The position numbers and the translations under genes are program-made. Positions 1-10,035 of a stretch of 64,000 nucleotides of DNA are shown in pieces (the stretch's first letter is position 1; the number at the start of each line of letters is the position of its first letter). Source of the DNA: Bacillota bacterium (GTDB lineage Bacteria > Bacillota > Clostridia > Acetivibrionales > DSM-1351); the NCBI GenBank assembly GCA_023409265.1, contig JAEYHZ010000030.1, positions 124,001 through 188,000 on the forward strand. The letters are read 5' to 3'. A model generated the notes under the pieces. The model did not search any database and was not told the origin of the DNA. It saw only the letters and a list, made by a program, of their open reading frames with translations.

Positions 1-806
1 CTTTGTACTATGCATTTACAGACTGGGGTGTAACAGGGAAACCTGAGTGGGTTGGGCTGGAGAATTTTGAATTTTTATTTAAATTTGATCCTACTTTTAT
101 TCCGGCTGTAAAAGCTACTATATTGTACGTTCTATGGACTGTTCCGGCTTCTATAGCAGTTGGACTGCTTCTGGCATTATTACTAAACAAGACTATTCCC
201 GGTATAAAATTTTTTAGAACAGTATTCTACCTTCCTGTTGTTTTACCCGCTGTAGCAAGTCTAGTTCTATGGAAATTCATTTTTCATCCGGATTATGGTT
301 TGGCAAATCAATTGTTGATGGCATTTGGCCTTCCTACAAGTAGTTGGCTTCAAAGTGAAACAATGGTTTTTCCAGCAATACTAATGACAGTGCTCTGGGG
401 TGTAGGTTCCCAGATGATTATTTTCCTCAGTGGACTTCAATCTGTACCCACGGATCTTTTTGAGGCTGCAGATATTGACGGAGCCTCAAGTATAAGAAAA
501 TTTTTCTCCATCACAATTCCAATGATAACGCCTGTATTATTTCTTCAGTTAATAACCAGTGTTATAGCAGGGTTCCAGGTTTATGCTCCTGCCATGATTT
601 TAACAGGAAACGCCGATGGAGTTGGTGGAGGGCCAAATCTAAAAACGTATTTCTTAAACTATGCAATTTATAACAGTGCCTTTAATAATGGACAGTTTGG
701 ATATGCAGTGGCAGAGGTTTGGGTTCTCTTTGTAATAGTTATGATATTTACAATAGTAATATTTAAAACATCAAATAATTTTGTTTATTATGAGGGGGAG
801 GAATAA
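1..806 (+). CDS. Sugar ABC transporter permease, MalF-like (5' partial)
   Basis: Integral membrane subunit of a carbohydrate ABC importer, the first of two permeases. The reading frame is open to the left edge; about 267 residues are present against about 290-300 for the family, so roughly the first 25-30 residues lie outside the window. The protein begins in the first periplasmic stretch after TM1 (YYAFTDW) and keeps five hydrophobic segments. The cytoplasmic EAA loop, which docks on the ATPase, reads EAADIDGASSIRKFFSITIP near residues 154-173. The gene ends two bases before the next permease, so the two are cotranscribed. No ATPase gene is visible; such importers often share one encoded elsewhere. 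Substrate cannot be read from the permease. Confidence 0.9.
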   Translation, partial: LYYAFTDWGVTGKPEWVGLENFEFLFKFDPTFIPAVKATILYVLWTVPASIAVGLLLALLLNKTIPGIKFFRTVFYLPVVLPAVASLVLWKFIFHPDYGLANQLLMAFGLPTSSWLQSETMVFPAILMTVLWGVGSQMIIFLSGLQSVPTDLFEAADIDGASSIRKFFSITIPMITPVLFLQLITSVIAGFQVYAPAMILTGNADGVGGGPNLKTYFLNYAIYNSAFNNGQFGYAVAEVWVLFVIVMIFTIVIFKTSNNFVYYEGEE

Positions 807-808
807 AC

Positions 809-1651
809 ATGGATAAGAATTCATCGCTTAAACCATCTGATATATTTAGATACATTCTTCTGTCATTGTTCGGGGTAACTATGATTCTGCCACTTTTCTG
901 GATGATTACTGTTGCTTTAAAAGACAATAATGTATTATATATGAATCCCCCTCAATGGATACCAAAACAATTTGTGTGGAGTAATTTTAAGATTGGCACC
1001 GAAGCAATCGACTTTTGGACTAAAATGCTAAACACAACCATTGTAACCGTTTTATCAGCAATCGGACAGGTTTTAAGCTGTACCTTGGTAGGTTACGCCA
1101 TTTCAAGAATTAAATTTCCTGGAAGAAAACTTTGGTTTTATCTCATAATTGGCAGTATGATGCTGCCTGGTTTTATAAGTATGATTCCTGTATTTAAGAT
1201 GTTTACAGCTTTACATATGTATAATACATGGATTCCGCTTATCCTCCCCAATTTCTTGGGTGCACCCTTCTTCATTTTCCTCATAAGACAATTCATGATG
1301 TCAATTCCAAAATCTTTTGACGAAGCGGCAAAAATAGATGGTGCGGGACATCTGGATATTTTATTCAGGATATTGGTACCAATGATTAAACCTGCAATTA
1401 CTGTTATAGTTCTTCAACAGGTAATGAATTCCTGGAATGACTATATCGGTCCTTTGATATACGTATCCGATGCCAAAAAACAATTGCTTTCAGTAGGTAT
1501 TTCACAGTTTATCAGCGGATATGAGTCAACCTGGAATCTATTTATGGCGTCAGATATTCTATACATGCTTCCAATGATTGTTTTGTTTGTATTTGCGCAG
1601 AAGTACTTTATGCAAGGCTTGGGATCTCTTAATAATGCGGCACTAAAGTGA
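809..1651 (+). CDS. Sugar ABC transporter permease, MalG-like
   Basis: Second permease of the same importer, 280 residues and full length, with six predicted membrane segments and the EAA loop EAAKIDGAGHLDILFRILVP near residues 172-191. The ATG at 809 is preceded by GGGGGAGG, which lies in the end of the upstream gene. The two-base gap to the upstream permease and the binding protein gene 41 bases downstream make a standard permease-permease-binding protein operon of the CUT1 (oligosaccharide) type. Confidence 0.9.
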   Translation: MDKNSSLKPSDIFRYILLSLFGVTMILPLFWMITVALKDNNVLYMNPPQWIPKQFVWSNFKIGTEAIDFWTKMLNTTIVTVLSAIGQVLSCTLVGYAISRIKFPGRKLWFYLIIGSMMLPGFISMIPVFKMFTALHMYNTWIPLILPNFLGAPFFIFLIRQFMMSIPKSFDEAAKIDGAGHLDILFRILVPMIKPAITVIVLQQVMNSWNDYIGPLIYVSDAKKQLLSVGISQFISGYESTWNLFMASDILYMLPMIVLFVFAQKYFMQGLGSLNNAALK

Positions 1652-1692
1652 TATCTTCACTTTAAGTATAAAAAAATCAAGGGGGAAATTAT

Positions 1693-3045
1693 ATGTTAAA
1701 GCAATTTAAGAAATTTATTACTCTGACAACAGCATTTGCATTAACAGCAGCACTGTTTGCAGGGTGTGGATCAGACCAAAGTGTTAATAATAGTACTGAT
1801 AGCAATACCGGTACTAATGATGGAACACAGGCAGCTGACACTAACAAAGGTGAAAAAATTAATCTGACATTCTTAGATTGGGAAAGTCCTGAAATGAACA
1901 AAGCTATTGAGGCATCCTTTGATGAGTTCACTGCTGAAAATCCAAACGTTACAGTAAAATTAAATCCTGCACCCTTAAAGGACTATGGTATCAAAATCCA
2001 ACAGATGATTGCAGCAAATGAAGCACCGGATGCTTTCATGGTTGGAAATGATATGGTTATTAAATACGGTCAGGAAGGCCATTTGCTGGAAATCAACAAG
2101 TATACAGACGCTGATGCAGGTTTTCTTGATAAATTCTATCCAGGTGTTTTGACAAGCTGGCAGTTGGACGGGAAACTGGTAGGTCTTCCTGGACTTATGA
2201 ACACATATGGTGTGTTCTATAATAAGAAACTGTTGGCAGCAAAAGGCGTTGCTGAACCAACAAAGGACTGGACCTACAAGGACATGCTTGATGCAGCAGA
2301 TAAGCTAAAGGATCCTGCAGCTAAAATGTATGGTTTGTACAATGCAACTCCTGATGTATTCCACATGGGTGTTTATGCAGCCGCTGCAGGAGGACCTGGT
2401 TTTACAGATGGAATCTATCCAGTAACAAAGGTTGAGGCGTCTGCACAATTTAAGGAGGGTGTCGCTCTTTTCTCAGAGAAAATCAAGAGTGGAGCAATCC
2501 CATCAAAAACTTATAATGTAGATAACCTTGTTGGATTGTTTATGCAGGGTAAGGTTCCAATGATGCAGTATGGTCAGTGGGCAGTTGATCAGCTTGTCAG
2601 AGAGGCTCCAAAGGATCTCGAATGGGGATTTGTACCAAATCCCAAGGTTACACAGCAGTCAACAATTTATGATGCAGTAGGCTGGGCAGTTCCAAAGAGT
2701 ACAAAACATCCTGATGAATCCTATAAATTATTAAAGTATATAGTTACTAAAACATATGAAAAGATTTTACCACAGTTCCCGGTTGCTCCTACAGCATACA
2801 CAGAATCAGCTAAGCCCTACTATGCAAAGCTGAAAGAAGTTGGACACCAGGATGTAGCTGATGGACTTGATTATATGCTGAATTCTCCTAACAAGCAGCC
2901 GGTAAGATTCTTCCAGAGTTTCTCCGACAAAGCTAATAAGTTTACCGATGCATATTGGAATAACATCCTTGACGGAAAGCAGCCAATAGAAAAACTGGAC
3001 GACATGGTCAAGAGTATGAATGATGTAATTGCAGCATCCAAATAG
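1693..3045 (+). CDS. ABC transporter sugar-binding lipoprotein (family 1)
   Basis: Extracytoplasmic solute-binding protein, 450 residues. The N-terminus is a lipoprotein signal peptide: basic start, hydrophobic run, lipobox LFAGC with the modified Cys at residue 25. A Ser/Thr/Asn-rich linker of about 30 residues follows, then the two-lobe binding domain (for example the LTFLDWESPEMNKAIEASFD start). GGGGG precedes the ATG. It would capture an oligosaccharide and hand it to the two upstream permeases. The GH76-like gene just downstream hints at a mannan-derived ligand, but a hairpin separates them and the link is only inferred. Confidence 0.88.
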   Translation: MLKQFKKFITLTTAFALTAALFAGCGSDQSVNNSTDSNTGTNDGTQAADTNKGEKINLTFLDWESPEMNKAIEASFDEFTAENPNVTVKLNPAPLKDYGIKIQQMIAANEAPDAFMVGNDMVIKYGQEGHLLEINKYTDADAGFLDKFYPGVLTSWQLDGKLVGLPGLMNTYGVFYNKKLLAAKGVAEPTKDWTYKDMLDAADKLKDPAAKMYGLYNATPDVFHMGVYAAAAGGPGFTDGIYPVTKVEASAQFKEGVALFSEKIKSGAIPSKTYNVDNLVGLFMQGKVPMMQYGQWAVDQLVREAPKDLEWGFVPNPKVTQQSTIYDAVGWAVPKSTKHPDESYKLLKYIVTKTYEKILPQFPVAPTAYTESAKPYYAKLKEVGHQDVADGLDYMLNSPNKQPVRFFQSFSDKANKFTDAYWNNILDGKQPIEKLDDMVKSMNDVIAASK

Positions 3046-3076
3046 TTTCTTCAACTAAATAAATACAGGATTAAAT

Positions 3077-3148
3077 AAGGAACCTTCTTTTTAGTGAATT
3101 TTATACATAAAGACATCAAAGAGAAGGTTCCTTGTCTTGCCTGTTTAT
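3077..3148 (+). terminator. Intrinsic terminator after the binding protein gene
   Basis: A perfect 12-bp inverted repeat, AAGGAACCTTCT at 3077-3088 and its complement at 3122-3133, with a 33-base loop. A T-rich run follows after a short gap. The long loop makes it a moderate rather than ideal terminator. Confidence 0.6.
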
Positions 3149-3212
3149 TTTTTTCTTATATATTATTGTTCTTTAAATTATGTAATTAAATATTGTTCTG
3201 GAGGGGATTGAG

Positions 3213-4304
3213 GTGGCAAAAGGTATTAAAAACCTATCAAAGGCAATTTTAGTTTTACTTTCATTAACAATACCAATGGGTGGTTCTTCCTGTGGAGAAA
3301 TGGTTAAACCAAGCTTTGATGCAGATTTGGCAATGGATAGTTATGTAAAGTCCTTCTATTATGAAATAGAAGGAAGCGGCTATTTAAGTGAACATACTGA
3401 CGGAGGGCAGCAGGGCTTCTGGTCGGGGGCTGAGATTATAGAAGTTTTTGAAGATGCCTATGATAGAACAAAAGAAGAAAAATACAAGGATATGGTTGTA
3501 AAACTATGCAATGGTTTTATAAATAAGTTTGGAACAGATTGGACAAGTAATAAATATAATGACGATATTATGTGGATGGTGCTTGTATGTACCAGGGCCT
3601 ACAGAATTACGGGCGATGAAGTATACAAGGATTTGGCTAAATTCCATTTCGACCAGGTTTACTCAAGAGGATACGATGAAGCTTTAGGGGGCGGTATCTG
3701 GTGGACCACCGACAATCACGAAAAAAATTCCTGTATAACTGATCCTGCTGTCATTGCGGCGGTCAGGCTTTATGAAATACTGAAGGAAGACCAATATCTA
3801 AATAAAGCAAAGGAACTTTATGCATGGGAGTCGAAAACTCTCTTTGATTCACAAACGGGTAGTGTCTACGATAATATTAAAATAGATAATACTGTAGAAA
3901 AAAGTAACTATACATACAACCAGGGTACTTATATAGGGGCTTCCTGCGAACTTTACAAAGTTACAAAGGAGTCTAAATATCTGGATAATGCAAAAAAAGC
4001 AGCCGACTATACCATTAAAAATATGACTGTGGATGGCATTTTAAAGGATGAAGGTGATAATGGTGATGGTTCAGGTTTTAAAGGGATATTTACACGTTAT
4101 ATGAAACCCCTTGTTACAGAATGTGACCGGAAACAGTATGTCTCCTGGCTTTATAAAAATGCCAATAAAGTTTGGGAAAATAGGAGACGAAAAGACAATC
4201 TGACCTACGCTGACTGGAATACCAAGTGTCCCGATGACCTTTTGTATGCATTTGCTTCATCCACTGGTGTTGCACTGCTTCAAAATTGCCCGCAGGATAA
4301 ATAG
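3213..4304 (+). CDS. Glycoside hydrolase family 76-like (alpha-1,6-mannanase type)
   Basis: A 363-residue six-hairpin-type glycosidase. The GTG start at 3213 has GGAGGGG 7 bases upstream. A hydrophobic N-terminus (about residues 10-28) acts as signal peptide; the SSC at its end is a poor lipobox, so secretion is likelier than lipid anchoring, though either is possible. Evidence for GH76 is the paired Asp motif YNDDIMW near residue 110, the usual catalytic DD of the family, followed by GGGIWW and a repetitive alpha-helical (alpha/alpha) barrel. GH76 members cut alpha-1,6-mannan of yeast walls or bacterial phosphatidylinositol mannosides. It follows the sugar importer and may release its substrate. 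Fine specificity is unknown. Confidence 0.72.
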   Translation: MAKGIKNLSKAILVLLSLTIPMGGSSCGEMVKPSFDADLAMDSYVKSFYYEIEGSGYLSEHTDGGQQGFWSGAEIIEVFEDAYDRTKEEKYKDMVVKLCNGFINKFGTDWTSNKYNDDIMWMVLVCTRAYRITGDEVYKDLAKFHFDQVYSRGYDEALGGGIWWTTDNHEKNSCITDPAVIAAVRLYEILKEDQYLNKAKELYAWESKTLFDSQTGSVYDNIKIDNTVEKSNYTYNQGTYIGASCELYKVTKESKYLDNAKKAADYTIKNMTVDGILKDEGDNGDGSGFKGIFTRYMKPLVTECDRKQYVSWLYKNANKVWENRRRKDNLTYADWNTKCPDDLLYAFASSTGVALLQNCPQDK

Positions 4305-4518
4305 AAAGCTAAATACTTCCGGAGTGAAAACATATTAATTTTGTTGATATAATGAAACACTGGCCGCAGTCAAATCCTTGATCCCAGTGTACCCGAAGTT
4401 CATGAATTTATGGCAGAAGAATAAATCGTCTGACAACCCAATTCTACAAAAAAGTTAATTAACTTTTAGGCTAATTTTTGCTCTTATATGATATAATTAG
4501 CCTATTGGAGGATTGCAC

Positions 4519-7500
4519 ATGAAAGACTTTGTACACTTGCACGTTCATACCGAATATAGCCTACTGGACGGCTCTAACAGAATAAAGGATCTGATACAAA
4601 GAGTAAAAGAGCTTGGAATGAGCAGTGTTGCCATAACAGACCACGGTGTAATGTACGGCGTTGTTGAATTTTACAAGGAAGCGCAAAAGAACGGAATCAA
4701 GCCTATTTTAGGTTGTGAAGTATATACGGCAAAGCGCAGTATGCAGGACAAGCAGCCCGGTCTGGATTCAGATTACGGGCATCTTGTTCTGCTTGCCAAA
4801 AATCAGACAGGCTATAAGAATCTGATGAAGATTGTTTCTCTGGGCTTTACTGAGGGGTTTTACTATAAGCCGAGAGTCGATTATCAAACTCTCGAAAGGT
4901 ATTCAGAAGGGATAATTGCACTCAGTGCCTGTCTGTCAGGAGACATTCCTGCTGCAATTCTGAATAATGACTATGACAAGGCTGTGGAGCTGTCTAAAAG
5001 GCTGAACGGCATATTCGGGCAGGATAATTTCTATCTGGAATTGCAGCACAACGGTATAAGCGATCAGAATCTGGTTAATCAACAGCTTATAAAACTGTCG
5101 GCTGAACTTGGCATACCTCTGGTTGCCACAAATGATGCTCACTTTCTGACCAGAGAAGCTGCACAGTCCCACGATATACTTTTGTGCATACAAACAGGAA
5201 AAACAATTAATGATGACAACAGAATGAGGTTCAACACTGATGAGATCTATGTAAAATCTCCCGAGGAAATGTACCAAAACTTTCGGAATGTTGAATCGGC
5301 TTTGGAGAATACATTAAAAATAGCCGAAATGTGCAATGTAGAGCTGGAATTTGGCAAGCTTCATTTGCCAGGCTTTACTGTGGAAGAGGGCTATACTCCC
5401 TATGAATATCTCAAGGAAAAATGCTATCAAGGTTTGGAAAAGAAGTTTGGAGAGAATTGCAGTGAAGAAATAAAACGGAGGCTGGAATATGAGCTTTCTG
5501 TGATTTCCACAATGGGTTATGTGGACTATTTCCTCATTGTTTGGGACTTTATCAGATATGCCAGAGAGAATGATATCATGGTCGGACCGGGAAGAGGTTC
5601 AGCTGCCGGCAGCCTTGTTTCCTACTGCCTCGGAATTACTAACGTTGACCCTCTGAAGTATAACCTTCTTTTTGAAAGGTTCCTGAACCCCGAAAGAATC
5701 AGCATGCCTGATATTGATATAGACTTCTGCTATGAAAGAAGGCAGGAGGTAATAGATTATGTTATCAGCAAATACGGTAAGGATAAGGTTTCACAGATAA
5801 TTACCTTTGGAACAATGGCTGCCAGAGCTGCTATAAGAGATGTGGGCAGAGCCCTGGATATACCTTATGGTGACGTTGATCTGGTAGCCAAAATGATTCC
5901 TTTTCAGATAGGTATGAATATAGACAAAGCTTTGGATATAAATCCGGAGCTGAAGAAGAAATACGAGCTGGAAGAAGATACACGTTTGCTGATTGATACG
6001 GCAAGAAGTCTGGAAGGCCTTCCAAGACACGCTTCGACTCATGCCGCCGGAGTCGTTATTTCCAAAGAACCCATAGTGGAATATGTACCTTTGCAGCTGA
6101 ATGAAAATAACGTAACTACTCAGTTTACCATGGGTCTTTTGGAGGAGCTTGGCCTTCTTAAAATGGATTTTTTAGGTTTAAGGACACTTACTGTTATAAG
6201 AGATGCTGTGAACCTAATAGATCAGGGACATAACAGGAAAATAGATATCAATAATATAAATTATGATGATCCCGATGTATATAAAATGATAGGTGAGGGC
6301 AAGACCGTTGGAATATTCCAGCTTGAAAGCGGTGGTATGACTCAGTTTATGAAGGATCTGCAGCCAAACTCACTTGAAGATATCATAGCTGGTATATCTC
6401 TTTACAGGCCCGGACCAATGGACCAGATACCGAGATATATCAGGAACAAGAATAACCCAAAGGAGATAAAGTATCATCATCCTCTGCTTGAGAATATTCT
6501 TAATGTGACATATGGATGTATGGTTTATCAGGAACAGGTAATGCAGATAGTCCGGGAACTTGGAGGCTACAGTTACGGAAGATCCGACCTTGTAAGACGT
6601 GCCATGTCGAAAAAGAAGGTTTCTGTGATGGAGCAGGAACGTAAGAACTTTATTTACGGAATAACTGACGAGCAGGGAAATGAAATAGTCAGGGGTGCTG
6701 TAAAAAATGGCGTGGATGAGTTCACTGCAAATAAAATATTTGATGAAATGATGGACTTTGCAAGTTATGCCTTCAATAAATCCCATGCTGCGGCCTATGC
6801 TGTGGTTGCGTATCAGACAGCCTGGCTGAAGCACTACTACCCGGTGGAATTTCTGGCCGCTTCGCTAAACAGCTTCCTTGGCAGCAGTGACAAGGTTTCG
6901 CAGTATGTTAATGAATGTAAAGCTCTTAACATAAAAGTGCTGCCTCCTGACGTAAATGAAAGTAATGTAAAGTTTACTGTTGTAAATCAAAAGATCAGAT
7001 TTGGTCTGGCAGCTATAAAAAATGTGGGAGAAAATGCCATACAGTCAATGATTGCTGAACGTACTCAAAATGGACTCTTTACGACTTTTTTAGACTTCTG
7101 CCAGAGAATAGAAGGTCGTGAAATAAATAAAAGGTGTATTGAAAGTCTGATTAAAAGCGGTGCATTTGATTCTTTAAATGTTTACAGATCAAAGCTGATG
7201 GCAGTATATGAAAGATTTTTGGATGGGGTTGCCCAATCCAGAAAGAAAAGCATGGAGGGGCAGCTGTCTATTTTTGATCTGATGCTGGAACCACAGGAGT
7301 CACTGAAGGAGGATTATCCCGACATAAAGGAGTATCCTCCCAATGTAATGCTGGCAATGGAAAAGGAAATGCTGGGACTTTATGTATCCGGGCACCCATT
7401 GAGTGAATACCAGAGTATTCTTGATAAGAATGTTAATCTCTTCAGCAAGGACATGTTTGTTAATGGCAATGAAGATGATAACAATGATATTGAGCTTGAA

Positions 7501-8001
7501 CTTAAAAAACTGTCAGATTCAATGAGAGTGACTGTTGGAGGAATAATCGTATCAAGAAAGACTAAAACAACAAAGAATAACAATCTGATGGCCTTTATCG
7601 GTCTCGAGGATTTATTCGGTACAATGGAATTAATAGTTTTCCCCACAATATACGAGAGATTTTCACAGCTGCTCCAGCAGGAAAGTATAGTTATTGTCAA
7701 CGGAAGACTTAGTTTGAGAGAGGATGAGCAGCCCAAAATAATTTGTGAAGAGGTATTGCCTATTAGGAGTCTTGAAGAGAACGGACTTTACCTGCATTTT
7801 AATAAAGAATTATCAAAAGAGGAAAGTTCATCTCTTATAGCTTTACTTAAATATTTTAATGGTTCGACACCAACTTATATAAGAAAAGTCAATGATGATA
7901 AGTTTAAAAAGCTGGACAGGCAATACTGGATAGATATAAATGATGATTTGATGGAAGAACTGAGAAGCAGGCTTGGCATGGAAAGTGTAAGAGTTAGGTA
8001 G
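4519..8001 (+). CDS. dnaE: DNA polymerase III subunit alpha, DnaE type
   Basis: Replicative-type C-family DNA polymerase of 1160 residues. The ATG at 4519 is chosen over a TTG at 4513 because GGAGG at 4507-4511 then sits 7 bases away. An N-terminal PHP domain starts with HLHVH (residues 6-10). The palm-domain acidic motif PDIDIDF is at residues 397-403, giving D398 and D400 as catalytic metal ligands. Fingers, helix-hairpin-helix and a C-terminal OB fold (about 990-1080) follow. There is no inserted 3'-5' exonuclease, which separates it from PolC. In Firmicutes with PolC, DnaE extends RNA primers and helps lesion bypass. It stands alone, with a strong terminator behind it. Confidence 0.97.
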   Translation: MKDFVHLHVHTEYSLLDGSNRIKDLIQRVKELGMSSVAITDHGVMYGVVEFYKEAQKNGIKPILGCEVYTAKRSMQDKQPGLDSDYGHLVLLAKNQTGYKNLMKIVSLGFTEGFYYKPRVDYQTLERYSEGIIALSACLSGDIPAAILNNDYDKAVELSKRLNGIFGQDNFYLELQHNGISDQNLVNQQLIKLSAELGIPLVATNDAHFLTREAAQSHDILLCIQTGKTINDDNRMRFNTDEIYVKSPEEMYQNFRNVESALENTLKIAEMCNVELEFGKLHLPGFTVEEGYTPYEYLKEKCYQGLEKKFGENCSEEIKRRLEYELSVISTMGYVDYFLIVWDFIRYARENDIMVGPGRGSAAGSLVSYCLGITNVDPLKYNLLFERFLNPERISMPDIDIDFCYERRQEVIDYVISKYGKDKVSQIITFGTMAARAAIRDVGRALDIPYGDVDLVAKMIPFQIGMNIDKALDINPELKKKYELEEDTRLLIDTARSLEGLPRHASTHAAGVVISKEPIVEYVPLQLNENNVTTQFTMGLLEELGLLKMDFLGLRTLTVIRDAVNLIDQGHNRKIDINNINYDDPDVYKMIGEGKTVGIFQLESGGMTQFMKDLQPNSLEDIIAGISLYRPGPMDQIPRYIRNKNNPKEIKYHHPLLENILNVTYGCMVYQEQVMQIVRELGGYSYGRSDLVRRAMSKKKVSVMEQERKNFIYGITDEQGNEIVRGAVKNGVDEFTANKIFDEMMDFASYAFNKSHAAAYAVVAYQTAWLKHYYPVEFLAASLNSFLGSSDKVSQYVNECKALNIKVLPPDVNESNVKFTVVNQKIRFGLAAIKNVGENAIQSMIAERTQNGLFTTFLDFCQRIEGREINKRCIESLIKSGAFDSLNVYRSKLMAVYERFLDGVAQSRKKSMEGQLSIFDLMLEPQESLKEDYPDIKEYPPNVMLAMEKEMLGLYVSGHPLSEYQSILDKNVNLFSKDMFVNGNEDDNNDIELELKKLSDSMRVTVGGIIVSRKTKTTKNNNLMAFIGLEDLFGTMELIVFPTIYERFSQLLQQESIVIVNGRLSLREDEQPKIICEEVLPIRSLEENGLYLHFNKELSKEESSSLIALLKYFNGSTPTYIRKVNDDKFKKLDRQYWIDINDDLMEELRSRLGMESVRVR

Positions 8002-8018
8002 TTTAAAATATCCAATTA

Positions 8019-8072
8019 AAGCAAAAACTCGTCCCCGCATTTAACGAATATGCCGGGGACGAGTTTTTGCTT
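8019..8072. terminator. Bidirectional intrinsic terminator between dnaE and the minus-strand genes
   Basis: A perfect 19-bp inverted repeat at 8019-8037 and 8054-8072 whose core is ACTCGTCCCCG. Its base has A-runs on one side and T-runs on the other, so it can stop transcripts arriving from dnaE and from the convergent minus-strand gene. Confidence 0.88.
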
Positions 8073-8127
8073 ATTAACTGTTATAAATCTTATTAACTGT
8101 TATAAATCTAATTAACTGTTATAAATC
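8071..8127. repeat. Three tandem copies of a 19-bp AT-rich unit
   Basis: The unit TTATTAACTGTTATAAATC occurs at 8071-8089, 8090-8108 and, with one change, 8109-8127. It starts at the foot of the terminator and ends just before the stop of the minus-strand gene. No function is evident; slipped-strand duplication is the simplest origin. Confidence 0.85.
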
Positions 8128-8151
8128 TAAGTTACCAATGCAGCTGTCAAA

Positions 8152-10017
8152 TTACTGCTTTGGTTCATACTCCTTCAAGTCATGTTTCTTCCACTGCAGA
8201 TCCAGCTTACTGTAGTTAATGTTGTTAATAGTGGTATTTGCCCAAATGTCCTTAACTTTTTTAAGATTTTTTTCAGAGGTATATGAGACCGGGATTGAAA
8301 TATTCTGAACATAAATATCCTTACCTATTTTTACAATGTACTGATACTCATTTGCAATTGAGTCAAGGTTATAGCTCTTTGTCTTATCCTCCTGAACAAA
8401 TTTCTGGATTGCATTTACGTCAAACTCTTTTGAGATACAATAAATTTGAGCACCCTCATACTCTGCTGATGTGATGCTTGCTTTGGCCAGCTGCAGGTTA
8501 ATCTCCTCATTTTTCAAATAATTCAGGCCCATAGGATTGATTACATCGTCAAGTTTACCGGAATTGAGGAAAACATTCATACCCAGGTTAATATTACTAT
8601 CAGGTTCAAAAGCATTTATATATTCTGTATTACCAGAAACTGTTCCGCCATAATACCCAGCTGCATACATTATCATTGTTTTTTCGTACATGCCATAGCC
8701 ATAACCGCCATAATAATTATTACCGGTGCTCCAATTTCTTGTAAGTCTGGTTTTAAAATTGTACTTCTGCATTTTGAAATCCTTCGATTCGGTAAAGCTG
8801 ACCAAATTTTCCGCCTGTATGATTTTTCCGAGGTATTGGCTCAGTTTTGACTTGTCAAGCGAAAAAGAATTGAGCATGTCATTTATGCTTGCTTTTTTCT
8901 TGTTATCTAGGTACTTATCGTCCATCATGATAGCTGAAACCAGGTATTTGTACCCATTTCCAATCGCATAAATATTATTCATAATATATGGCTTGTCGGT
9001 TGTTGTTTTAAAGCGTAATGAAACAAAATACACATCCAGGCCGTTTTGAGTGTACTCCTTGCTGCTGATAAGCTCAACAACATCCTTGTTATAATTGCTC
9101 TTTATTTTGTCAACATCCTTTAAGGCCCATAGCTTGGAGGTTTCACCCGCTTGTGAAGATCCGACTACACTAACTGTAATACCCTCTGCCACAGTATTGA
9201 AACTCTGTACTTCGCTGGCAGTTGATGTATCCATATTCCGGTTCATTTCCTCATCAGTGTATACCTTTTGAAATAGCTGATTACGTGCATTTGGGGTTCC
9301 GCTAACCTTCCAGTAGGGGCTTAACACCATTTTGTAGCCGTAGCTGGTATTTATATAATCTCTTTTTGTACTTACAGAGTCCGAAAGCTCTTTAATATTT
9401 GGATTCTTTTCGTCAAAGGACAATTTAAAGGATTGTGTGAGCTTTTCAAACATATCCGAATGGTTCTTGAAATACTCACCGTTCATGCTGATAGTGAGAT
9501 TGTATAAATAGCCATTTGCAATATAAATTCTGTTTTCTATGTACTCTCTGAACTCGGCAGCTGCCTCGTCTACAAGTAAGTAGTCATAATATCCGCCTGC
9601 CTTTATAATCTTCAAGTATTTCTGACCATTTCCGTCCCGTGCTATATCAACCTGGAATTCTTTGTCCCCCCAAAGGTAATAATAGCCCTGCTTCGATTGA
9701 TTTTGTATTGAGTACAGTATATCTTCAAGGGTTGAATCATTTACGTTTTTATTAACCTCCAACGAAACAGTGGAGCTGTAGCTGGTTGTGGACATATTGA
9801 AGTAATTGGCTCTGTCACTCTTATAAATAATAGCATCATCAGGCAAATACATTGACCACTTATAAATATTACTGCCTACCTCAGTCTTTGAAGCATCCTT
9901 GCTTGAAAACACCTTGTAAAGGTCAATGTTTCCACTTTCGGCATTGACTATGGGGGTAAAAGTTGCTGTAATTATAAATGTGCACAATAAAACAGCAATT
10001 ATTTTTTTCATATTCAT
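8152..10017 (-). CDS. Secreted protein of unknown function
   Basis: A 621-residue exported protein. The ATG at 10017 has AGGAGGA 6 bases upstream on the minus strand. The N-terminal signal peptide (about residues 1-27, ending VNA) is clear and no other membrane segment is seen, so it is probably released or wall-associated. The body looks like repeated alpha/beta segments each opening with a 'tyrosine-rich, expresses a fit/score' style such as YKMVLSPYWKV and YNFKTRLTRNW; two or three related modules are possible. I recognise no catalytic motif or family. It lies 18 bases downstream of the HtrA-like protease gene, so the two are one operon and may share an envelope-stress or protein-quality role. 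Confidence 0.7.
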   Translation of the reverse strand: MNMKKIIAVLLCTFIITATFTPIVNAESGNIDLYKVFSSKDASKTEVGSNIYKWSMYLPDDAIIYKSDRANYFNMSTTSYSSTVSLEVNKNVNDSTLEDILYSIQNQSKQGYYYLWGDKEFQVDIARDGNGQKYLKIIKAGGYYDYLLVDEAAAEFREYIENRIYIANGYLYNLTISMNGEYFKNHSDMFEKLTQSFKLSFDEKNPNIKELSDSVSTKRDYINTSYGYKMVLSPYWKVSGTPNARNQLFQKVYTDEEMNRNMDTSTASEVQSFNTVAEGITVSVVGSSQAGETSKLWALKDVDKIKSNYNKDVVELISSKEYTQNGLDVYFVSLRFKTTTDKPYIMNNIYAIGNGYKYLVSAIMMDDKYLDNKKKASINDMLNSFSLDKSKLSQYLGKIIQAENLVSFTESKDFKMQKYNFKTRLTRNWSTGNNYYGGYGYGMYEKTMIMYAAGYYGGTVSGNTEYINAFEPDSNINLGMNVFLNSGKLDDVINPMGLNYLKNEEINLQLAKASITSAEYEGAQIYCISKEFDVNAIQKFVQEDKTKSYNLDSIANEYQYIVKIGKDIYVQNISIPVSYTSEKNLKKVKDIWANTTINNINYSKLDLQWKKHDLKEYEPKQ

Positions 10018-10035
10018 GAGGTATCCTCCTGTTTT

